A DNA stretch of 6,169 nucleotides, taken from NCBI GenBank assembly GCA_038222915.1, contig JBBRHH010000388.1, positions 1 through 6,169 on the forward strand. Direction: 5' to 3'. The translations under genes and the position numbers were made by a program. This document shows, in pieces, positions 1 to 6,169 of the stretch. The notes beneath the pieces were generated by a model. It was given only the letters and a program-made list of their open reading frames with translations. It had not been told where the DNA came from and made no database searches. This DNA is from JBBRHH01 sp038222915. Lineage in GTDB: Bacteria; Planctomycetota; Phycisphaerae; Tepidisphaerales; Tepidisphaeraceae. The first letter of the stretch is position 1. Each line of letters begins with the position of its first letter.

Positions 1-2
1 AC

Positions 3-719
3 GGCGAGAAGATTGAGACATTCTGGGCGAAGAAGTCAGCGAGTGCTAAATTCCAGCAGATTGACCTGTACCGGCAGGACGGATCTACATTCGCATCTCC
101 GTTTCTCAAGAGTGTGAAGTTGCCACCGAAGAAGTACAAACAGATGGAGATTGAGTGGAATGTCATGTTTTCACATGCCTCCATCCTCGGCGCATTACTT
201 AAAGCGGGGTATCTCGCGATGTTCCGGATGATTGGCTATAGCTGGGTGCTGAATCCCGCCGGGGATAAAGTTCGTCGTGCACTGGTCGCATTCCTGAATG
301 AGAAGGATAAAAAGCCGGCTCTCGAACATTTCAGGGAGTTCTACCGGGCTAACTCGATGATCTTCAACGGCGTCGGTGAGACGATGAAGGACACGCTTGA
401 AGCTGGCACAATGCTTTTCCACTACGCGAATGGCGATCGGGTCACCGGTGAGATGTTTGCAATAACGCTGATATTCAGCGTCAACGATCGGTTAACGACC
501 GTCACGTTGCCGTCCTACGAGAAAGATGGACATTATTTCCCATCCTTCGCCCTTTACCAGCAATTCTTGGAAGATCGAGCGATGCCACACAATGTCTATC
601 GCGGTCGGTTCTTGGAAGGCGAATTCCACATTGAGTCCAGTCCAATGAAGCTTGTCTTTTCCGCGAAACCAGACGAGGGGGAAAGTTCGCAGATCTCGCC
701 CATGCGTCCCGAGCGGTGA
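3..719 (+). CDS. Hypothetical protein, 3' part of a gene truncated by the window edge
   Basis: The reading frame is open from base 3 to the TGA at 717-719 (238 codons) with no stop before the left edge. The GTG at 114 is therefore probably an internal valine and the real start lies outside the window. I do not recognise the family. The visible part is soluble-looking, with no signal peptide or clear membrane span. It has a helical stretch with many aromatic residues (around ILGALLKAGYLAMFRMIGY, then a PAGDKVRRAL segment), followed by a beta-rich half ending in a charged, disordered tail (KPDEGESSQ). The helical stretch loosely recalls the region after the zinc-ribbon/HNH part of some HNH-endonuclease-like hypothetical proteins. 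Any such domain would lie upstream and cannot be seen, so this is only a hint. Base usage is more balanced between strands than in the metabolic genes to the right. Confidence 0.7.
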   Translation, partial: GEKIETFWAKKSASAKFQQIDLYRQDGSTFASPFLKSVKLPPKKYKQMEIEWNVMFSHASILGALLKAGYLAMFRMIGYSWVLNPAGDKVRRALVAFLNEKDKKPALEHFREFYRANSMIFNGVGETMKDTLEAGTMLFHYANGDRVTGEMFAITLIFSVNDRLTTVTLPSYEKDGHYFPSFALYQQFLEDRAMPHNVYRGRFLEGEFHIESSPMKLVFSAKPDEGESSQISPMRPER

Positions 720-828
720 CGCTTGGCTTCAGGTTGGAAACTAGCTTCGTAACGGACCTTTTACTGCATTGGCCCGGGTTTCAGTTGCGACGGGCAATTT
801 TGGATCGACATGGCGTCGGTGAGCGAGT

Positions 829-833
829 AAAGG
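829..833 (+). promoter_or_regulatory. Ribosome binding site deciding the aldo/keto reductase start
   Basis: AAAGG lies 6 bases before the ATG at 840, which is a normal spacing. It directly abuts the earlier in-frame ATG at 834 and is too close to serve it. This favours 840 as the start codon. Confidence 0.55.
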
Positions 834-839
834 ATGGCA

Positions 840-1835
840 ATGAAGTATCGACACCTTGGGAAAAGCGGGCTGGTCGTCAGCGAGATTTCTTATGGGAACT
901 GGATTACGCACGGGTCGCAGGTGGAGAAGGCGGCCGCGATTGCTTGCGTGCGGGCGGCGCTCGAGGAGGGGGTGACTACGTTTGACACAGCGGACGTGTA
1001 TGCGAATACGAAGGCCGAGGAGGTGCTGGGGGAGGCGCTTGCGGGGCAGCGCCGGGCGGGGCTGGAGATTTTTACGAAAGTGTACTGGCCTACCGGTCCG
1101 GGAATGAATGACCGGGGGCTGTCGCGGAAGCACATCGTGGAGTCGATTGATGGGAGCCTGCGCCGGCTGCGGACGGATTATGTCGATCTGTATCAGGCGC
1201 ATCGTTATGACTTTGAGACGCCGCTGGAAGAGACGATGACGGCGTTTGCGGATCTGGTGCGGCAGGGGAAGGTACTTTACGTTGGCGTTTCGGAATGGAC
1301 GGCCGAGCAGATTGAGCGCGGGGCGGCGCTGGCGCGCGAGCTGCGGGTGCCGCTGGTGAGCAATCAGCCGCAGTATTCGATGCTTTGGCGGGTGATTGAG
1401 GCGGAGGTCATTCCGACCAGCGAGAAATGGGGGATGGGGCAGATTGTGTGGTCGCCGATTGCGCAGGGGGTGTTGACGGGTAAGTATCTTCCTGGGCAGC
1501 CGCCGCCGAAGGGCAGCCGGGCGACGGATCCGTCTGGATCGCAGTTTATTGCGAAGTTGATGGCGGATGATGTGCTGACGCGGGTGCAGAAGCTGAAGCC
1601 GATTGCGCAGGGGGTTGGGCTGTCGATGGCGCAGCTTGCGGTGGCGTGGGTGTTGCAGAACCGGAATGTGGCTTCGGCGATTGTTGGGGCGAGTCGGCCG
1701 GAGCAGGTGCGCGATAATGTGAAGGCGGCCGGCGTGAAGCTGGATGATGCGGTGATGAAACAGATTGATGAGGCGCTGGGTGGTGTGGTTGAGCGGGATG
1801 CGGGGAAGACGAGGAGCCCGGCGAAGCGGCCTTAG
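840..1835 (+). CDS. Aldo/keto reductase, Kv-beta/AKR6-like
   Basis: This is a complete 331-aa NAD(P)H-dependent oxidoreductase with a TIM-barrel fold, expected in the cytoplasm, that reduces aldehydes or ketones to alcohols. All four catalytic residues of the family are visible: D49 (FDTADVY), Y54, K80 (IFTKVYW) and H121 (YQAHRYD). The N-terminal LGKSGLVVSEISYGNW strand, SNQPQYSMLWR around 174-184, SPIAQGVLTGKY around 205-216 and the cofactor-binding GASRPEQVRDN near 283-293 are typical of the group related to voltage-gated potassium channel beta subunits. Length is normal. ATG 840 is preferred over ATG 834 because AAAGG sits 6 bases before it; the alternative adds only Met-Ala. The gene stands alone: the plus-strand gene before it ends 120 bases upstream, and the next gene downstream is convergent. 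The natural substrate cannot be read from the sequence. Confidence 0.95.
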   Translation: MKYRHLGKSGLVVSEISYGNWITHGSQVEKAAAIACVRAALEEGVTTFDTADVYANTKAEEVLGEALAGQRRAGLEIFTKVYWPTGPGMNDRGLSRKHIVESIDGSLRRLRTDYVDLYQAHRYDFETPLEETMTAFADLVRQGKVLYVGVSEWTAEQIERGAALARELRVPLVSNQPQYSMLWRVIEAEVIPTSEKWGMGQIVWSPIAQGVLTGKYLPGQPPPKGSRATDPSGSQFIAKLMADDVLTRVQKLKPIAQGVGLSMAQLAVAWVLQNRNVASAIVGASRPEQVRDNVKAAGVKLDDAVMKQIDEALGGVVERDAGKTRSPAKRP

Positions 1836-1973
1836 GCGTACAAGGTTTGCAATCAAGACAACGACGTGAGGCGTACAGCTTATGTGATTGTTTTTCTGTT
1901 GGCCTGCCAGCAACGTTCGCGCGTACGTTAGATGCGGTCGTTTTAACTGGGCACCCGTCCTGAAGGCACATTT
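1836..1973. other. Convergent intergenic spacer
   Basis: This is the 138-base gap between the two converging genes. I see no credible gene and no strong GC stem followed by a T-run in either direction. A weak 5-bp inverted repeat AACGT/ACGTT lies at 1912-1916 and 1925-1929. The 9-mer AGGCGTACA occurs twice (1834-1842 and 1869-1877), with a third GCGTAC at 1921-1926. None of these is convincing as a terminator or element. A short T-run lies at 1890-1895 without a stem before it. Confidence 0.4.
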
Positions 1974-2573
1974 CTAAGACAGAGCAACAGCCCTATACGA
2001 CATCGGATGACCCGCCGACTCCTTCAATCGATGGCCGACGGAATATAGCTTGTACGCTGCGGCGAGTACTGGCCGGCCCGGCGCTTCGGCGACGGCGAGA
2101 CGCTTGGAGATATGATATCGCACCCTATTCGATAATTTTGCCAGTGCTGCCCAGTCTACTCCGGAGCGGTGACCGCGGGATCGCGCGCCGCGCTCGGACC
2201 AATGCCCGAAATGCGACTTTGTTATCATCAACTTTTGCAATCCACCAAGATAAAATTGAACCGCTCCCCAACCGCCAACCGTGTAGCGGAATGTGAAGCC
2301 GTGGCAGCGCGTTGGGTCGAGTTGCACCAGGCTGATTTTTGGCGACGGCATCACCGACGGTGACCAGAGCGACAGGGTCGGGCAATAGCCGTTGCCGTGT
2401 CGGTCCTGTCCAATATTGAAAGCCGCGTCTAATTCCTGGAAAGATTTGAACTCTCGAAGTTCCTGCCCGAACTCCGAGTACATTTCAAAAATGTGAAAGT
2501 CCGTCTCAGCGTACAAGAACTCAATTACGTGGCGGTGGTCGCGGTGGATTGCAAAGAAATCAAGTTGTGCCAT
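1974..2573 (-). CDS. Conserved hypothetical protein, 199 aa
   Basis: I believe this is a real gene of unassigned function. It reads as a soluble protein with strong, family-like local motifs: an N-terminal MAQLDFFAIHRDHRHVIEFLYAETD segment, LWSPSVMP near 69-76, a beta-rich middle (GFTFRYTVGGWGAVQFYLGG), SHFGHWSE near 120-127, and VDWAALAKLSNRVRYHISKRLAV near 139-161. There is no signal peptide or membrane span, and I see no catalytic motif. The ATG at 2573 lies 21 bases after the stop of the 189-aa gene, so co-transcription is possible, but no purine-rich Shine-Dalgarno precedes it. Unlike the reductase upstream, its base usage lacks the marked C-over-G bias on the coding strand. Together with the unrelated look of the protein, this suggests it joined the unit separately. 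Confidence 0.75.
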   Translation of the reverse strand: MAQLDFFAIHRDHRHVIEFLYAETDFHIFEMYSEFGQELREFKSFQELDAAFNIGQDRHGNGYCPTLSLWSPSVMPSPKISLVQLDPTRCHGFTFRYTVGGWGAVQFYLGGLQKLMITKSHFGHWSERGARSRGHRSGVDWAALAKLSNRVRYHISKRLAVAEAPGRPVLAAAYKLYSVGHRLKESAGHPMSYRAVALS

Positions 2574-2594
2574 GGCGCAACCGCCGCGGAACGG

Positions 2595-3164
2595 CTATTT
2601 GATGTTTTGGCTTAGCTGGGCGAGAGTTGGGGATTGGGAGGATTTGATGCGGACTTCGAAGAGTGAGCGGGAGTCGTCATGTGAGTGTTCCAAGGTGACG
2701 GGGTGGCCAAAGAGGGTGTTGGCGACTTGCTGGATGGTGGGGCTTAGCTTGCTGGAGGTTTCGGGGGTGTTGGGGGCTTCGAGGCGGTCGTTGATCTGGA
2801 TTAGGAGTTCGTCGGTTTTGAACTTCAGGTTGGGTAGGGCGCTCGTGGATTCTAAGAGGGCGGCGGCCTGTAGGGTGTAGCTTAATACTTCGCGGAGGTT
2901 GTCGGCGAGGGAGGTGGTGGCGAGGGGGGATTTGCGGGTGTAGAGGAGGCCGGGGCGGTGGTTGGCCTGGTCGATGGCGATGTTGGCCTGGTGGGTAATG
3001 AGAATCATGCCGGGGCCGGTGGGGACGTGCTTGTAGTCGGCGACGTCGAAGAGGAGATGGTTGGGGAGGGCGTGGGTTTGGATCCAGGTGTGGAAGACGG
3101 GGACGAAGTCGTCGAGGTGGGGGGAGGGTTCGGTGAAGAAGAGTTTGATGGCGAGTTTGTGCAT
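2595..3164 (-). CDS. Conserved hypothetical protein, nitrite/sulfite reductase neighbour (189 aa)
   Basis: This is a soluble protein of unknown function lying second in the unit, 68 bases behind the reductase. Its N-terminal half is compact and well ordered: LAIKLFF (strand), DDFVPVFHTWIQ (helix, about 18-29), then the striking LLFDVADYKHVPTGPGMILITHQANIAIDQ (about 37-66), RPGLLYTRK (70-78) and an amphipathic helix ADNLREVLSYTLQAAALLE. The C-terminal half looks like two alpha/beta segments (KFKTDELLIQINDRLEAPN; VANTLFGHPVTLEH). I recall proteins with the same DVADYKHV.xGPG signature beside nirA/sir-type genes in other bacteria, which would point to a role linked to sulfite or nitrite reduction. 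That is memory, not a search. ATG 3164 is the first possible start, because an in-frame TAA lies at 3180-3182. The upstream bases are pyrimidine-rich with no Shine-Dalgarno, so translation may depend on coupling. Confidence 0.8.
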   Translation of the reverse strand: MHKLAIKLFFTEPSPHLDDFVPVFHTWIQTHALPNHLLFDVADYKHVPTGPGMILITHQANIAIDQANHRPGLLYTRKSPLATTSLADNLREVLSYTLQAAALLESTSALPNLKFKTDELLIQINDRLEAPNTPETSSKLSPTIQQVANTLFGHPVTLEHSHDDSRSLFEVRIKSSQSPTLAQLSQNIK

Positions 3165-3179
3165 GCTGGGGGCTGGGGG

Positions 3180-3221
3180 TTAGGGGATAGAGACGAGGCG
3201 GAAGAGGCCCCGGATATTCAT
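3180..3221 (-). CDS. Possible 13-codon ORF between the reductase and the 189-aa gene
   Basis: On the minus strand an ATG in the loop of the hairpin at 3208-3227 opens a 13-codon frame (MNIRGLFRLVSIP) ending in TAA at 3180-3182, 15 bases before the start of the 189-aa gene. A weak GGAA lies 6 bases before the ATG but is partly next to the hairpin stem. It could be a coupling or leader peptide for a downstream gene that has no Shine-Dalgarno of its own. It may equally be chance, because it is short and I know no family for it. Confidence 0.2.
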   Translation of the reverse strand: MNIRGLFRLVSIP

Positions 3222-3227
3222 CCGGGG
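3208..3227 (-). other. Intercistronic hairpin after the reductase gene
   Basis: There is a perfect 8-bp inverted repeat, CCCCGGAT / ATCCGGGG, around a 4-base loop. In the minus-strand transcript it starts 5 bases after the TAA of the reductase gene. The stem is GC-rich and stable, but no U-tract follows, so it is not a standard intrinsic terminator. An mRNA 3'-end stabiliser, a partial terminator setting the ratio of the two proteins, or a translation control element are all possible. Confidence 0.55.
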
Positions 3228-3232
3228 TTCCG

Positions 3233-5482
<2,250 letters not shown>

Positions 5483-5490
5483 ATGAGAAA

Positions 5491-5494
5491 CTCC
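5491..5494 (-). promoter_or_regulatory. Ribosome binding site of the reductase gene
   Basis: GGAG on the minus strand (CTCC on plus), 8 bases before ATG 5482. It supports that start. Confidence 0.6.
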
Positions 5495-5672
5495 GACAGT
5501 GCTACATTGGCAAAACTTTGGACCATCCGTCTTGGTTTACGGGTCGCTGCGCCGGGCGGGGTTATCGCTGGATAGGGCGCGGGGGAGCGATGATACAGAT
5601 GGGCGATTGTGGCCGCAATTGGGGTGGCATCTGGGGGATGGTAGTGGGGGTTTTAGGAAAAATCTACCTATA

Positions 5673-5684
5673 TCCCTATAGGGA
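5673..5684. promoter_or_regulatory. Perfect 12-bp palindrome, candidate operator
   Basis: TCCCTATAGGGA is a perfect palindrome inside the only AT-rich stretch of the divergent region. It lies 190 bases from the reductase start and 82 bases from the shikimate kinase start. Minus-strand TATAGG-like sequences overlap and follow it, so it could sit within a leftward promoter. Two-fold symmetric GGG/CCC boxes around an AT centre suit a dimeric repressor or activator, such as an Rrf2-type sulfur or nitrogen regulator. The regulator is not identified, so this is inference. Confidence 0.35.
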
Positions 5685-5706
5685 ATGAAAAACAGTTCAT
5701 CGTGTT

Positions 5707-5727
5707 TAGTTCCTAGTTCCTAGTTGG
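5707..5727. repeat. Three tandem copies of a 7-bp unit
   Basis: TAGTTCC is repeated at 5707-5713 and 5714-5720, and a third copy with two changes (TAGTTGG) lies at 5721-5727. It is 40 bases before the shikimate kinase start. A period of 7 is not a codon multiple, which is usual for intergenic heptanucleotide repeats. No function is evident. Confidence 0.6.
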
Positions 5728-5766
5728 CGCGGTGATTTACGTTGATTTTGCCGATATGCTTTTGGA

Positions 5767-6169
5767 ATGAACGTGGTTTTGATTGGATATCGCGGGTCGG
5801 GGAAGTCTTCAATTGGGCGGAAGCTGGCGGATCGACTTTGGCGGGGGTTTGTGGATGTGGATGAGATGATTGTGAAGAAGGCCTGCGGGAAGACGATCAA
5901 GGAGATGTTTGAGGAGGAGGGGGAGGCGTATTTTCGGGAGCTGGAGGCGCAGGTGGTGCATGAGTCGATGATGCTGGAGGACCATGTGATTGCGCTGGGG
6001 GGTGGGACGCTGATGTTTGAGCGGGCGCGGACGGCGGTTGAAGAGGCGGACTGCAAGGTGATCTATCTGCACTGTGCGCCGGAGGTGCTGTGTCGGCGTC
6101 TTGCGTGTGATCCGGCTTCGGCGGCGACCCGGCCGGCATTGACGGCATTTGGGGGTGGGATTGAGGAGA
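5767..6169 (+). CDS. aroK: Shikimate kinase, 5' part, truncated by the window edge
   Basis: The protein catalyses ATP-dependent 3-phosphorylation of shikimate in the chorismate pathway to aromatic amino acids, in the cytoplasm. The 134 visible residues hold nearly all family motifs. These are the Walker A loop GYRGSGKS at 7-14, the DVD motif (D30 for Mg, D32 for shikimate), FEEEGEAYFRELE at 48-60 with shikimate-binding R57, ALGGGT at 76-81, and the lid-type arginine R122 in TRPAL. The family is usually about 170-190 aa, so roughly 40-50 residues are missing at the right edge. ATG 5767 is the natural start, placing the P-loop six residues in, but the GGA before it abuts the codon and there is no well-spaced Shine-Dalgarno. 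A 4-codon frame (ATG 5756) ends in a TGA overlapping this ATG, which could allow coupling. It is transcribed away from the reductase. Confidence 0.93.
   Translation, partial: MNVVLIGYRGSGKSSIGRKLADRLWRGFVDVDEMIVKKACGKTIKEMFEEEGEAYFRELEAQVVHESMMLEDHVIALGGGTLMFERARTAVEEADCKVIYLHCAPEVLCRRLACDPASAATRPALTAFGGGIEE

Larger units (their letters stand above)
5483..5766. other. Divergent intergenic region between reductase and shikimate kinase genes
   Basis: These 284 bases must hold promoters for both divergent genes. The part next to the reductase (about 5540-5650) is very G-rich on the plus strand, with many G-runs, so a leader transcribed leftwards would be C-rich. It holds a weak nested inverted repeat (GCGCC 5549-5553 with GGCGC 5576-5580; inside it TATC/GATA around GCTG at 5563-5574). 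The part at 5650-5710 is AT-rich and the best place for promoters. I see no tRNA, known riboswitch or protein gene. Confidence 0.5.

Noticed and set aside
810..830. Six-codon frame (MASVSE) ending just before the aldo/keto reductase ribosome binding site
   Set aside because: It is too short, lacks its own Shine-Dalgarno, and frames of this size occur often by chance.
741..1913. Long open frame (390 codons) antisense to the aldo/keto reductase
   Set aside because: Its composition is Arg/His/Pro/Leu-rich and unfolded-looking. It is a codon-bias shadow of a gene with a full catalytic tetrad.
1834..1929. Repeated AGGCGTACA / GCGTAC words in the convergent spacer
   Set aside because: There are only two exact 9-mers and one 6-mer, without regular spacing or flanking structure. 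The same 6-mer also appears inside neighbouring coding sequence, so it is likely chance.
5551..5655. G-quadruplex potential from runs of three to five G in the divergent region
   Set aside because: The loops between runs are long (8-13 bases) or uneven, and the whole plus strand is G-rich, so such runs are expected here.
5756..5770. Four-codon frame (MLLE) whose TGA overlaps the shikimate kinase ATG
   Set aside because: The overlap could permit coupling, but there is no ribosome binding site for it and so short a frame cannot be told from chance.

Overview
The window looks like ordinary chromosomal DNA from a moderately GC-rich soil-type bacterium. An acidobacterium of the Terriglobia/Koribacter kind is my best guess. 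It rests on the two-lobed nitrite/sulfite reductase with a helical tail, the small conserved partner gene behind it, and the strongly strand-biased base usage. This is recall and inference; no marker gene is present to prove it.

Layout: (1) 3-719 (+), the 3' part of an unrecognised gene that runs off the left edge. (2) 840-1835 (+), a complete aldo/keto reductase with the full Asp-Tyr-Lys-His tetrad. (3) 1836-1973, a short convergent spacer. (4) 5482 down to 1974 (-), a three-gene unit in transcription order: a 749-aa siroheme/4Fe-4S nitrite or sulfite reductase, a 189-aa conserved protein of unknown function, and a 199-aa hypothetical protein. (5) 5483-5766, a 284-base divergent intergenic region with a 12-bp perfect palindrome and three 7-bp tandem repeats. 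(6) 5767-6169 (+), the 5' part of a shikimate kinase gene cut by the right edge.

The reductase is the metabolic centre. It reduces nitrite to ammonia or sulfite to sulfide by six electrons, feeding nitrogen or sulfur assimilation. The 189-aa protein lies 68 bases behind it and is probably co-transcribed. That gap holds a perfect 8-bp hairpin and a possible 13-codon ORF. The 199-aa gene follows after 21 bases, but its base composition differs, so it may be a later arrival. Shikimate kinase belongs to aromatic amino acid biosynthesis and merely shares the divergent control region.

Nothing here is a clear new defence, mobile or RNA system. The points most worth a second look are the extra cysteine pairs in the N-terminal lobe of the reductase, its helical (HEPN-like) C-terminal tail, the hairpin/mini-ORF junction behind it, the palindrome in the divergent promoter region, and the compositional mosaic.
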